A stretch of DNA of 64,000 nucleotides from Lyophyllum atratum (lineage: Eukaryota > Basidiomycota > Agaricomycetes > Agaricales > Lyophyllaceae), in contig JACGCN010000016.1 in the NCBI GenBank assembly GCA_014905825.1, forward strand, positions 868,001 through 932,000, written 5' to 3'. Below are positions 35,533 through 47,273 of this stretch, piece after piece; position 1 is the first letter of the stretch, and every line of letters starts with the position of its first letter. The notes beneath the pieces were generated by a model. That model saw nothing but the letters and a program-made list of their open reading frames with translations, had not been told where the DNA came from and made no database searches. Made by a program: the position numbers and the translations under genes.

Positions 35533-35855
35533 ATGGAAAAAATAGACAAAGATTGGAACGGTACCCGAGTCTTTTTCTGGGCCTCCGATGCTCAGATCAG
35601 GTATGGAACTGTGCTGGACACTACCCGCCTAATCGATGTTCGTGTTTGAATACCTCATCATGACGCTATGCTGATGGCAGACATAGGGAACGCAGGTCCT
35701 CAGCATCAAACCCGATAACGGAGAACAGGTGTCTTTACCGTAAGTCCAACTAAGTGTAAGATGGTTCATCGTGTGCAGAGCTCAGTTGGACCTCCAGTGC
35801 AGCTGGCGTCACATTAGTGCATTCCGCGTCGTCGGAGACACCGCCATGTCTATAG
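35533..35855 (+). CDS. small hypothetical protein of about 71 residues
   Basis: Three short exons read MEKIDKDWNGTRVFFWASDA, QIRYGTVLDTTRLID, then GTQVLSIKPDNGEQVSL after a 49-bp intron (35638-35686, gttcgt...catag), and PAAGVTLVHSASSETPPCL after a second intron (35740-35797, 58 bp, gtaagt...ccag). The pattern of alternating beta-like strands (VFFWASD, IRYGTV, TQVLSIKPDNGEQVSL) suggests a small Tudor/SH3-like barrel, but this is an inference from residue pattern only. The second acceptor is ambiguous: sites at 35778, 35780 and 35785 would give other C-termini. The coding signal is the in-frame continuity over the first splice. No function can be assigned. Confidence 0.55.
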
Positions 35856-36084
35856 CTTCACGCCGGAAACGGGGTTCCTTATACACGAGCATGGGAAATA
35901 GAGCCGGGGTCATAGGTGGATACTGTCTTATAAATATCCTCTCATCCGAGATGCCTCCATATCAACATGGCCTGTCTGTCTAAAACGCCTGGCATTCCGA
36001 CGGGTCATAGTCTTTGCTAACAGGGATTAGCTATCTGTCCGAGTGCAACAAGACTGTCGTGTGATGGTCCACCCCGTCCCCGGC

Positions 36085-39000
36085 TCATGGTTTCGCTTTG
36101 ATGTTGCTCACGATCAAGCTCTGCATACTACAATCAAACGGCGAGCGTGGGATCAACGGGAAAATGACGCACCTTGTACGCTTGAACATCGCCTTTGAAC
36201 TTGGACACTGTTCCATCTCCACACACCCATAGCTATAAAAAGACACCATAAGGTTACATCGATCGAAATAGAAGCGATCCAAATACAGACTTCTTTGGCG
36301 ACCGTTGTGATAAATCTTTCGTCGTGGGAGATGATGATAACACCTCCGTTCCACTTCTGCAACGCCACCATGAGTGCATCAAGACCCTAAAATGATAATC
36401 ACATCAGCGTGCTCGAGTTCTATACCGTTATAAAAGGCCCGAACCTCAATATCCAGGTGATTGGTAGGCTTAAAATGTCACATCAGAAGGACATTGGACA
36501 TGGAATGCTGACCGACCTACCTCATCAAGCAGCAAGACATGTGGTTGCTGGAGCGACAAAAGAGCGAATGCTACACGCGATTTCTGACCTCCACTCAGTG
36601 TTCCAATCAGCTGCATTCTGTTTAAGCTTGGTCAATACGTGTGCTGATATGTGAAGGGGACTGGTCTGACCCAGTCATGCCACTGATTTGGAAGTTGCCA
36701 AGGTGCGCTCTGTAATCCTGTTCACTCCTCCCAGGGAACTTGGATGCTAAGAATTGAACAGGCGTCATCGTTGGAATCAACGAGTCTACGTGATGCTGAG
36801 CAAAGTAGCCTCTGATCTCGCCAGAGATGATTTAGTATCTGATGGAAACACGAAGACATATTAAACTCACATGCGCAGGCGCCCATTTCGAGTAACATGT
36901 CCAGCCATAGGGTTGAGATCTCCCGTCAGGATTTTAATCCTAGGAAAAGGTGTTACATCGAACAGAGACGGTGATGAAGCTGAAGTGTCAATCATACAAG
37001 GTTGACTTTCCGGCGCCGTTGGCACCAACCATGGCTATCCGTGAGTCCAAGCCAACGTCGATATTCACACCTTTCAAGATGACCTTTTCGGGTGTGTAAC
37101 CGAAGGTCACCTCCGACATTTGCAGAAGTGGCGGGGAAATCTTCTCCGTCTCGGGGAACCTTGACTATTGTGAGAAAGGGGTAAAGACACAGTTGAGTGA
37201 CGGTATACTTGAATTGTTCGGTCTCCTCTTGTTCGGGAGGTTCTAGATCAGGCAGCTGGCATCCGTGTCAGTTTGCATTGGGTATGGAAAGATGACGTTG
37301 AAAACCTTCTCAAGAATTTTGATCTTCATCTGAGCCTGTGCAGCTAACGAAATTTCATCAGACAGATTATATCTTTGAAAGATTATGGCTTGACTTACCG
37401 CGGTTGGCGTTATACCTCCAACGGTCAATGAATGCCTGAAGATGCTTGCGATAGTCCATCTGTGTGTCGTATTCCTTACGAAGATTGCGATCGCGCTCCG
37501 ACTTCGTAGAATAGAACTGGGTGAAGTTTCTAGATCGTACATAATTAGAAAAGTCCTGGGTGATATAATGTTACACGTACCCTTTGTAGTAGTCCAACCG
37601 ACCAGAGTGTTGGTGTACAATATCAGTAGCGACAGCATCCCTGTTCTGACTCAGCGAAGATCACAAGAAGACACGATGAGTGCTTACAAGAATGCTCGGT
37701 CGTGAGAACTAAAGTACTTGATGTCAGAAGGGCATGTGCTTAGAAGTCGTAAATCACATACACGACAAGGAGTGTTCCTGGCCATGTCTGAAGGTAGTCT
37801 TCTAACCAGGCCAAAGCATTAAGATCGACTGTTTCGCATTATGTATGAATTTCTGCCCAGCGGAGATGAATTGGAGGCACGTACTGTGATTTGAAGGTTC
37901 ATCAAGGAGGAGAAGCGAAGGCTATACCGAACAAATCAGATAATCGAAGAGTGGAGTATGAATTCCTCCAGTACCTTGACGAACAGAGCCCGGGCAAGGG
38001 CAAGTCGCATACTGGAACAGAACGGTTAGTCGCGGTCATATTCCAATAACCAGCAGAACACACCGCCAACCACCACTGAAGGATCTTGTGGGTCTCTGTT
38101 GATCCCCCTCATCGAAGCCCAGACCTATAGAAAAGATGAGCTTCTACAGGGTCCGCGAAGGCATCGCACTCACCTGCCAGTAGCGCAGCAGCCCGGGCGG
38201 GTCCGCTTGCTGCGTCCATATCGGAGAGACGAGCATGTGTCTCTGCTAACCGTACCGAAAGCTCTTCCCTCGCGTCTTCAAACCTTTTTTCATCATTTTC
38301 CGCCTCCAGTTCCGCAAGCTTGGCATTTAAAAGGGCTTCCTCTTTCAGGAGGTGATCCCGCCAAACATCGGCTTTGAGGACGGATTCAATCGCAGTCGTG
38401 TCATCGCCAATAATCTGGAGGAAGGTGAATACCGACGACATGAATTTCAGATATACGTACTTCTTGCTCCACGAAAAGGATGCTAATATGGGCGGGAATT
38501 GGTACTTCTCGCATCGCAATATGACGCAGAAGGGTAGATTTACCAACACCTGTGATCCGTCAGTATGACATGCGACACTAGTCATTTATGTTTGTTACCG
38601 TTTCGACCAATGAGTCCATACCGACGACCATGCGCAAGTGTGAGTGTCGCGCCCGAACTGAAATGAAGTCAGAGGATGAAATTAAGCAAGGAGGAAACCT
38701 ACAGAATACGGTTTGACGCAAAACTGACGTCGATAGAGGGTAAGTGGATATCTTTGCTCTTTTGTTTTGCAGATGCGCTGGATTCCAGAGGATTGATCTA
38801 GAAACCCGGGTGAATCCTGCATTGACTGGCGTACGGAAGAGATCGCGAACCTTCATGAACATCTCTTCGTAGGTTTGCTAGAGATATAAAGTCAATACCA
38901 CTTCTTATTGAGAGTGGGTCCCGCCTAACTTGTTTCCGATGAGCGTCCAGCAATTTTGAACCCTCGTAGAGATCTCTTCGCGATCGCTTCTCAATCTTAG

Positions 39001-39513
39001 CCTATAGCGCGTTCGTCAGAATGCGGTGAGGGAGTAGTCTATGAGTTTCCAACTTTAAGTTTAGCCTCCTGCTTTTCGAGTTTCTTCACGTCGACTCGTG
39101 AAGCTCTTCAAGTTCATGTATATCAGACTACGGATGATGATACAGGTGTAATGTACGCACTTCCCCTTGTTGATGGACTCTAGATCCACGCCTTCAGACA
39201 GCGCAATCGTATTAGAGATTTGAGCTTTGCTCATGTCCATGACTTTGTCCAACTTCATAAGTTTTGGGCTCGACCTGTTCTTCAGCCGAACTCTCAGCTG
39301 CTCCTCCAGAAGATCCCCGAGTTTCAGCATGAGCTTTTCCAGCACATGTTCACGATCTCCAGCAAGGGATGACAGGATATGATGGGCAACCTGGAGTACA
39401 TCCTCCTCTTCACCCGCGTCGTCCACGAGATATCCAGCGAGATATTGCACAATGACTTCTTCAGTGCCTGGGAAGCTGGTTCGAATCTCTTCAGCAATAT
39501 CCTCCGACGACAT
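36085..39513 (-). CDS. GCN20: ABCF ATPase, GCN20/ABCF3-like
   Basis: Soluble ABC protein without membrane segments; GCN20 binds ribosomes and supports Gcn2 signalling upon amino-acid shortage. The N-terminal domain MSSEDIAEEIRTSFPGTEEV... resembles the GCN20/ABCF3 N-terminus rather than ARB1 or EF-3. Two ABC cassettes follow, separated by a charged linker: the first with a helical insert AKLAELEAENDEKRFEDA (near 38320) and the histidine-switch region, the second with Walker A near 37030, the signature and Walker B near 36600-36500, and IIISHDERFITTVAKE near 36320. The protein ends with DVQAYK joined by an intron to SLIVSNIKAKP. More than fifteen introns, among the most intron-rich genes here. 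The 409 bp to the next start on the other strand form a divergent promoter. Confidence 0.9.
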
Positions 39514-39922
39514 TCTAGACTGTGTGTTCCTGTTCAGACGAGGACGGATCCTATATCAAAGACGTCGGTCGTTATAGTTGAGTGTCGTGAACTTGGTAAA
39601 GTGGTCGCCGTGAACTTGGCAGGGGACGAATTTTTAAAAATAAAAATTACGTAATTAGGTTCTAACCTGCAGGAACCGACACCACATTGGCAACCAGGCA
39701 TCAACCAGGCATCATGATGGATGATGAGGAAGCCCCTGGTCACGGTGCTCGGGCCTGCACAGACTTGACAGCGTCGTCCCCATCTCAGTTGGTACTTGAG
39801 GATACTTGTTCGGTTCACGCCTACCCCGGCTTTTCCGTCGTCTCCAATTTATGCTTTAACGCATTCGAGGCTACCTCTCGGTATCCCCGTCCTGACTACC
39901 CAGGTCGTCCACTCTTTCAATC
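39514..39922. promoter_or_regulatory. divergent promoter region, GCN20 / membrane protein
   Basis: 409 bp between opposed starts, including a duplicated ccaggcatc phrase near 39697-39713. An open frame from 39687 covers the right half but gives no sensible N-terminus, while the frame from 39923 starts with a signal peptide. Confidence 0.5.
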
Positions 39923-41450
39923 ATGCACACTCTATGGCCTGTCATTTTTCTCCTCTTCCCCTCGACTTCTCTGGCTGTGCTTGTCAATGTTACGATCGAC
40001 GATACTTTGGGTGACTTCGAGAACGGTAGACAAATCATATACATACCTGATGGTGAATGGAATGTCGGGCCTAGCTGTCGTGCTTGCAGTGCGACTCCTA
40101 AACTGGAACAAAATCGTATTCATGATGGTATGTTCCAACAGCGATACTTATTTTTCTACCACTGAGGCCATGATTCCAGGCACCTGGCACGATGGCGAAG
40201 CCGTGCGTCGCACTCTTCCAGCAGCTATCTCCAACACTGAATCTCTACTTAGAACAAAATTAGTCACGATACCAATCCGCAACAAGTTGAACAACCACTG
40301 CTCGCTGTGGTCCCATTTTATGGTGTGTTTTACAAATTGTTTCTTTTACCTGTTATTCACCCCCTTGCAGGTTCTGCGATATATGTATACTGCATTTTGG
40401 CGAACACTGAAACCAGTCCAAAGTTTGTCTCTAGTCCCAGCACTTTCGTTCCCATTCGTAACTGTCCTCTTCCAGCGGTAATTCGGACATGACCTTTCTT
40501 ATCGACTCTCAATACGCAGGGGAGTTCGTGAGACAGCCATCTGGGGACAATACATTTGAGTACAACGCGCTCGTTTTCCACAACCAATCTCTGTCCCACG
40601 GCAACCATACGCTCACCATCCAGAACGGACATATTGGCGGACCTAAATCGCTCGTCATTCTCGACTACGTCGTCTATTCGTGAGGACTAAGCTCCAATAT
40701 TTTGCTACACCGCTAATTGCATCGTTGCACAGATACGAGAATGGTTTGAGTGCACTGAGACCCAGTTCAACGCATCTCCAACCCCAACCCACATCTGCAC
40801 CTGCATCTGCATCCCCGGCGCGACCCGACGACACGAACCCGCCTGATGTAAAGTCTAGTGGCAAAATTGTCGGAGGTGTCCTGGGAACCCTGGGAGTCGT
40901 TCTTCTGGGATTGGTAGCGTTTCTCTGGAAACGTCAACGAAAACCCAATGGATCCATCGAGTTATCCCCTCCACCCCCGCCACCCTCAAAGTTTCGTGGA
41001 GCAATGTCTGGCAGCTGGATACAAACTTGGTGGCGGAAACCCCGCAGCGAGACCGGAAGCCACTTTTCGTTCAATCCGAGTTTATTTGTTGAGCCAATGA
41101 TGAATCGCCATAACACAGTCATCTCTCGCTCCCATTCTAGGCCTCCACCGGTCACCACCGTTCTTCCAATACAGCCTCCCCCTCAACGCCCGGATTCAAC
41201 ACGCCCTTTGCAGCCTAACCGCGAAGTCACACCAACGCCGTCACTTGACCCGCGGAACGAAGAAAGGCACCCTCTGTCTATACTACAGTGGCAAAGGCAA
41301 ACGCAGCTGGAGGCCGACGCTACCCCACCCCGCTTTGACGCTACAGATCGGGATCTGTCAAGTTATTATGACTTTTCGTCGGATGGTCCAGAACCACTTC
41401 CACCAGCCCAACGCCCCACGCCGCGGCGGTTCACAGTGGTCAACAATTAG
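39923..41450 (+). CDS. type I single-pass membrane protein with basidiomycete-type ectodomain
   Basis: The start at 39923 gives a signal peptide (MHTLWPVIFLLFPSTSLAVL). The ectodomain contains RQIIYIPDGEWNVGPSCRAC, GTWHDGEA, FYGSAIYVYCILAN, DMTFLIDSQYAGEF, and a closing HTLTIQNGH strand with LVILDYVVYS. A transmembrane helix (IVGGVLGTLGVVLLGLVAFL, near 40870-40925) is followed by a basic stop-transfer stretch and a Pro/Ser-rich cytoplasmic tail. Introns: 40119 region, one after GEA (joining to NKISHDT), one before GSAIYVY, one before NGNSDM, and one splitting the Ser before YENGL. The strand pattern is that of a beta-sandwich, carbohydrate-binding-like ectodomain, a fold guess only. Such proteins are numerous in mushroom genomes and uncharacterised as far as I know. 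Confidence 0.8.
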
Positions 41451-41725
41451 CAGGGTCCCTTCTCTTTTCAGTGACGATTGTGTGCGTTATTCGAAATTCT
41501 TCACGACTTCTGGACACCATTCTCACTATGATTATAACCAGCGTATTGGTCTTGTTGGTTAAATATACCCGTGTCTGGTGGGGCAATTCCGTTCATTGCA
41601 AAAGGGCACAGAAAACATTGTAAAATTATAATCAGTCTCGTCCATGGAATGGAAACATTTGCGAGTTTGTACACCTCCTCTGTTCGACTGACAGTACATG
41701 CAGCGTTGGTCCGGGAATCTGAATG

Positions 41726-42574
41726 TCAAACCTGCTTCTTCCCATTTTGCTGCGTTTGCCCAAAGTAATAGCGAGTCCTCCCAATCCCCGCAAACCATGC
41801 AAGTCTGCGATATTCATAAATTCCATTAGGATCTTTTTCGCCCTGAGGGAAATTCGCAATCCTTACCTTACGATGAGCAAGGCAACCACGACAGTGGTGT
41901 TGCCGTGAAGCATGCTGTTCCAATTGGCAAAGTCGTATCTGATGTCTGCAGGCACTGCGAGCAGACTGACAAGAATACTATGAGACCCAGTTAGCGTCAT
42001 GGGAAGTGCTGTTGAAGGGTAAACCAAATCAGCAACGTACTGTGTGAACTAAGGACACCGGGTTAAGGATCGGACTACCACTAAAAAAGGAACGAAGGAA
42101 CGTACATCTGCAAAAGCAAGTCCCGTTAAACTTGCACCGAGGATACGCTCCTGTGCCGCAGGATTGTCGGGTAAGGTATCCCTTATTGCCCGGAACCCAA
42201 GGGATTGTAAAAGGCCCAACAGCATATATGCTGCCATCCGATATTATAGGATATTCTGAGTATATGCATGGGAAGGGTCCTGGCACGTCCTGAACTTACA
42301 GTTAGACAATTGCCATATGGCTGCCACCGCGCGGTTGTCCAAGCCTGCCATAGTAGTCGGAGCGGTGATTCCAGATGGGACGAGCTCATGAAAGTACCAA
42401 GCAGTCCCTGGAGACAGGAGACAGACGAGAGCAGGCGCAAAGGTCGTCACTGCGAAGATAACCGATTTCAACATCTACAACCTAGAGTGACGATGGTCAA
42501 ATACACTGACATGGTTCGAAATACAAGAAGTAGTAGTAGTAGAAGCCTGGAAGAGCAGGGAATGGCGTTGGCAT
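41726..42574 (-). CDS. small four-helix membrane protein, copy A (DUF7704-like)
   Basis: Spliced product begins MPTPFPALPGFYYYYFLYFE, continues LTTFAPALVCLLSPGTAWYF, then NRAVAAIWQLSNC, YMLLGLLQSLGFRAIRDTLP, NPAAQERILGASLTGLAFAD, and ends RTRYYFGQTQQNGKKQV. Four hydrophobic helices with short loops are apparent. The layout (aromatic N-terminus with an FLYFEP-type motif, four helices, about 150 residues) fits the fungal family I know as DUF7704, but I rate this label as tentative. Five introns or so. Copy B at 43676-44532 is a close paralogue with the same intron positions, so this is a tandem duplicate. Confidence 0.7.
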
Positions 42575-42867
42575 TGCGAGGTGCTGGCAGATGAAGATAT
42601 ATTCAGTATGAGCATATCGAATACTTATACGGAGAGAGGCGCTACTGCACTAACAGCCTAGGATACTAGGGGGTATCTTTGAACGCGAACGAAGCCTGGA
42701 AGGGATACGATGAACCAGTGCCGGCTACCAACACCATACCCGGGTCGCCGCACAAAATGCCGAATGCGCGTAACAAACGCTGCCAAAGCTCAGCTGGCCA
42801 AATTTGGCCACACTGTAATGATGAATCTTGACCCACAACTGCTCACATGCTTGGATGCGTTCAGAAA

Positions 42868-43570
42868 GACGTGTTCTATGGACTAACGTTCACAGTCACC
42901 AGAGAGGGTGTAAACCTGGATCCTGTCTTGACTGCCCGTTACGTGTCCGGGAATAAATCCTGAACCTTCAGCTCGCCACGGATACTACTAGCATCAAGCA
43001 GGAACATCTCCTAATCTCATCGTCATCTATGTAGATGACTATTCGATGGCTTACCACCCCGCCAAGTCCGAACTATATTACCGGTTTCCACATAATGGAG
43101 GCTCACCCCTGCAGCCTGCTCATTGAGTACGATCACCCGCCCCCTCGGAAAACTCTGCATTGGTACCTCGGCAGACTCATTTTATACATGCGCCGTTTGG
43201 GTTTAGACTGACTAGAATTCATGGCAGATGATAGTCAGACAAGGCTCATCCGTCTCATCCCCTACGCGCCCCAGAATTCTCCATTGAACCCGATCCACGG
43301 CCGCCTCGCGTATCGTTCACCCCGGGCCCCTCGATGCTCTGCGAAATGGACAGAGATTCTTCGGGCCCGATATCACTTAGGATGAACATTTCCATCTATC
43401 GCAAGGAAACCAATCGTCGTACGATCCGTTCTATGATTCATCGATTGCGGACCTAGTTCTTGCTGCATGTTCGCCAAGATAGGATTATTCGCCTTTTCTC
43501 TGTAACATATTTCTCAGGAGAGGGCCAACAACAAATTCGGCATTTGGTTCGTGAACGATCGAAAGTCAAC
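42868..43570 (+). pseudogene. decayed duplicate of the CofD/YvcK-like gene
   Basis: Sequence here aligns in order with the first third of the CofD-like gene at 44890. Matching blocks are: aagacgtgttctatggac (42869) with the MFRGVPKDA region; the segment ggtacctcggcagactcatt (43162) with the first intron at 45245; gacaaggctcatccgtctca (43239) with DIRSRLIRL; and atctatcgcaaggaaaccaa (43394) with the NDRKET segment. The DDGGSS motif is ruined (an HNGGSP-like reading) and stops fall in all frames. The remaining two thirds are missing. It lies between the two copies of the membrane-protein gene, as expected from a tandem duplication. Confidence 0.8.
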
Positions 43571-43675
43571 TCGTCCATTTTAAACGGAAACATGTACGAC
43601 TTATTCACATCTTCACATCCTCCGTTTAACTGATCATAAACTCATCACTATTCATCTCGTCCAGAAAACCGGAGG

Positions 43676-44532
43676 TCAACCCTTCTTCTTTCGATCCTGC
43701 GATGTTTGTCCAAAGTAATAGCGGGTCCGGCCGATCCCCACAATCCATGCCAGTCTAGGAGCGTTACAACATCAGCATTGCTTTCAGTCTAATTGAAACT
43801 TATCAATTTCTACCTAATGATGAGCATAGGAGCCACCCCAGTGGTGATGCCATGATACATGGCATTCCAATTGGCAAAGTCGAACCTGATATCCGCTGGT
43901 GCCGCGAGGACAGTTAGGACGACACTGCCAGAACCCAGTCAGTGCCATGTACATCTCCATCAAATGGTAAGCATCCAGACAACAACGTACTGCATCATCT
44001 GAGGACGTATGGACGAATTAGGATTGGAATTGTCTTTGAAGAATCTCAGGGGACATACATCTGCGCAAGCAAGTGCCATAATACTTGCACCAAGGATGCG
44101 TTCTTGTGCTTCCGGATTGTTTGGCAAGCTGTCCCTCACCGCTCGGAAACCAAAGTACTCCAACAGTCCCACTAACATGTACGCTGCGAATCAGGGATTA
44201 TGAGCCCATTGGCATGCGCTGAAGCTTGATTCGCGCAAGATCGGGACTCACAGTTAGTTAACTGCCATACGGCCGCGATTGCTCGAGCTTCCATGCCTAC
44301 GGTGGTAGCTGGTGCTGGTATTCCAGTTGGGATAAGGCCATGATAGAACCAAGCAGTGCCTGGGTAGAGGAAGCAGGTGATGGCCGGCGCAAACGTCGAC
44401 ACTGGTGAAAGGTACGATTTATTTCAGCAAATATGAACTTGAGTGAGATGCAAGTCAAATACACCGACATGGTTCGAGATACAAAAAGAAGTAATAGTAG
44501 AAACCTGGGAGGGCAGAAAAAGCTTTGGGCAT
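43676..44532 (-). CDS. small four-helix membrane protein, copy B (DUF7704-like)
   Basis: Spliced product begins MPKAFSALPGFYYYFFLYLE, continues LSTFAPAITCFLYPGTAWFY, ARAIAAVWQLTNC, YMLVGLLEYFGFRAVRDSLP, NPEAQERILGASIMALACAD, and ends GIGRTRYYFGQTSQDRKKKG. The intron positions and helix order equal those of copy A at 41726-42574. The gene stands head-to-head with the intact CofD-like gene (357 bp between starts). Both copies have intact frames, so both may be expressed. Confidence 0.7.
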
Positions 44533-44889
44533 AGTGTGGTATTGGCGAATACGGAGGTGGGTTCAGTGAACGCATATCGAATACTTATAACGAGAGCCGC
44601 CACCGTACTAATAATCCAGGACGCTAGGAGATTTTTGATTTGAACATGAACCGTATTCAAGTTCAGACTGGGGAAGAACAGGGTTGGACTAACCAGGATA
44701 GTCAGGGGGACGGCTATGATCCACGACCCATATACTGACAGCCACATAATAATATGCATTCAAGTTGCCGGAAAATGATAACTCGAATTATCTAGTGTGA
44801 CAAACTCTGCCAAAGCTCAGTAGGCCAGTTCGGGCCACTCGGGCAAACGAAACGTCTTGACTACAAGAACCTACTTACAACCTGTCCAC
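44533..44889. promoter_or_regulatory. divergent promoter region, membrane protein B / CofD-like
   Basis: 357 bp between opposed starts. The phrase ctctgccaaagctcagtaggcc (about 44807) has a counterpart gctgccaaagctcagctggcc at 42780 in the duplicated unit, so the promoter was copied with the genes. Confidence 0.55.
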
Positions 44890-46946
44890 ATGTTCCGTGG
44901 CGTCCCAAAAGACGCGTCTTATTCGCTAACGCTTCCAGTCAGCAGACAAGGCGATGATTTAGATAGCCCTGGATCGTCCGTCTTTGACCTACCCATTCAG
45001 AGTACTACGCCAAACACCCTGCGCAATATCACATCTCCGCGCCCGCATCCGTCACCAAGATTAGAGCTTCAAATAACTACAGATGACGCGCAGAAAGAAA
45101 CTCCATCTTTCATCGTGCTATCTGGCGGTACTGGAGGCAACGCTATCTGTTCAGCATTCACCAACGCCAGTTACGTGTTACCTGTTTCCGATGATGGCGG
45201 TTCTTCCAGCGAGATTATCCGCGTGCTCGGAGGACCCTCTATTGGTACCTTGACAGACTCCTTTTGTCCATACAAAAACCACGTTAGACTGACTTGTACT
45301 TTCGTGGCAGGTGATATTCGGTCAAGGCTCATTCGTCTCATCCCACATGCACCCCCGGGTTCTCCATTAGACGCCATTCGCCGCCTTCTCGCGTATCGTT
45401 TACCTGCCAAGTGCTCCGAGCATGAAGCCAGAGAGGAATGGAGGGAGATTGTCGAGGGCCGAAACCCCCTTTGGATTGGCATTCCTAACGATCGCAAGGA
45501 AACCATTCGCGGTATAGTTTGTCTCATTATCCATAAATTGCAGATCTATTTCTGATTCACTGTCCACGATAGGCTTCTTAGTCTATTTTGAAAGCGAGCT
45601 TCTGAAGAGGGCCCACAAGAATTTCGACTTCCGCAATGGAAGGTTCGTGAGCAGTCGCGGTACATCGATATCCTCGCCGTTATCATGACCTTCCACGATT
45701 AGCATTGGCAACTACTTTCTGGCTGCCGCGCAAGGATTCTTCCGCTCTCTTCCTTCGGCCATATTTCTGTTTTCCTCTATCACAAACAGCCAGGTTCTCT
45801 TCACCTTCAATCCCGAGGTTCACACGAGCTTATGAGACGAACGTGTCTAGGCAAGCATACTGCCTGTGATTGTCACCAACCATACCGTCACTATCGCTGC
45901 CGAACTTGTCAGCCATTTTTTGGGTCTTGACTTCGCTCCCAAGTCCACTACTGATTTATCGGCCCAACTTCCAGGAAGATGGCAGGAGACTTGTGGGACA
46001 ATGCGAAATATCCCATCCTGTTCCACTAAATACTGCGCCAGTTGACATGACGGTGTCCGAGGACCCTTACTCTCCCGTGGATGGGATGGGGGAATTCATC
46101 TCTCAACGCCAAAATATGTTGTTCGAGTCTGAATCTAAAGCGCATTACGAGCCCCTTGGGTCTCGGATTTCGAGTAGGTTTGGGAGTTAGGAAAACGTTT
46201 GGACGAAGCTGAATACTTTTCCAAGGACTGTTCTATATAAATGCCTATGGAATTGAGATACATCCCTCACCGAACCAGGAATACCTATCAGCGCTGGCAT
46301 CGAAGGATGTGTTGGTCTACTCCTGCGGCTCCTTATGGACCAGGTGGGTGGCTGCTTTCCACGGTCAGCGGCTTATCGGTGCGATTGAATGATAGTATCA
46401 TTCCATGTTTAGCTCTACGAGGCGTGGCTTCGGGGATCGCCCGGTCTTCCTCCCTCCGGGCTAAAATCTTACTCCGTGCGCCTTTCCTGCCTCTGTCTTA
46501 TCGTCCCTGCTCAGGGGCCGACAGTGAACTCGAACAATGACAGAGAAACAGACGGGTATACTGCGGCTGATTACATCCAGTAGGTTGAAGATAGAGGGGT
46601 CTTTGCAACACTGAACCTTCGGACACGTAGAGCGATGGTCCGGACACTGAACGGGTCTTATCAAACCCAGCCATATGGGCTGGGAAACGTCAACACCACC
46701 TATCCCATCTCTGCGTTTGTTACGCATCTTGTCTATTTGAGAGGGTCCAATGTTCTGGTGGACATGGAGCACATCACAGTGAGAGCTTTTTCAGACATGA
46801 GGTCGTATCATTCTCCGTTATAATGCGATTCTTGACAGAGCCTAGGTGTCAAGTGTATGGAAATCGCTGTCGAAGACGGGCACGGGATCAGTTTCGATGT
46901 AGACCTGGTCCGACATGCGATCAACGAAATCTTCGTGGAGGTGTAG
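44890..46946 (+). CDS. CofD/YvcK-family (UPF0052) protein
   Basis: Multi-exon gene of the family that includes archaeal/bacterial CofD (2-phospho-lactate transferase) and bacterial YvcK. The nucleotide-binding start is FIVLSGGTGGNAICSAFTNA, then YVLPVSDDGGSSSEIIRVLG with the conserved DDGGSS, and IGDIRSRLIRLI after the first intron. NGSIGNYFLAAAQGF follows near 45700, and the late block reads NTTYPISAFVTHLVYL and GISFDVDLVRHAINEIFVEV at the end. All core motifs are present, so it may be active. The start MFRGVPKDASYS is chosen because the open frame upstream has no ATG. No F420 pathway is known in fungi, so a CofD reaction is doubtful; a YvcK-like metabolic or UDP-sugar-binding role is possible. 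Five or more introns. Confidence 0.85.
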
Positions 46947-47273
46947 GCATTGGATTAGGGAAGGAGCCTGATAGTAATAGGGTTTCCCACGTGGACTTTA
47001 TGGAATGACAGCTCGAGAAGCGCCGCATCTTGGCCGCATCGGTCACGATGACGGAGGTATTTTGGTACTTATAGCACGACGATGTAATTTTCAGCGTTCT
47101 CGTTCCCTCCCGCCATCTCTGTCGCTTGTAAAGGCCAAGAACGCACAACCGGGACCTTCCCCTAGTCCTGACCAACGAATTCTCGCAACGAGCCATCGAA
47201 GCATGCAAAAGACCGTTGCGGCGACTACTCCACAGCTGCCAAGGGATCCCTGCATCTGTTGGTTTTTCACCTC
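46947..47273. other. intergenic region, no supported gene
   Basis: 327 bp between the CofD-like stop and the next ATG in the same direction; probably 3' flank and promoter. Confidence 0.4.

Noticed and set aside
39687..40481. 264-codon plus-strand frame as one exon
   Set aside because: It runs through several good introns of the membrane protein gene; the frame from 39923 with signal peptide and splicing gives a far better protein.
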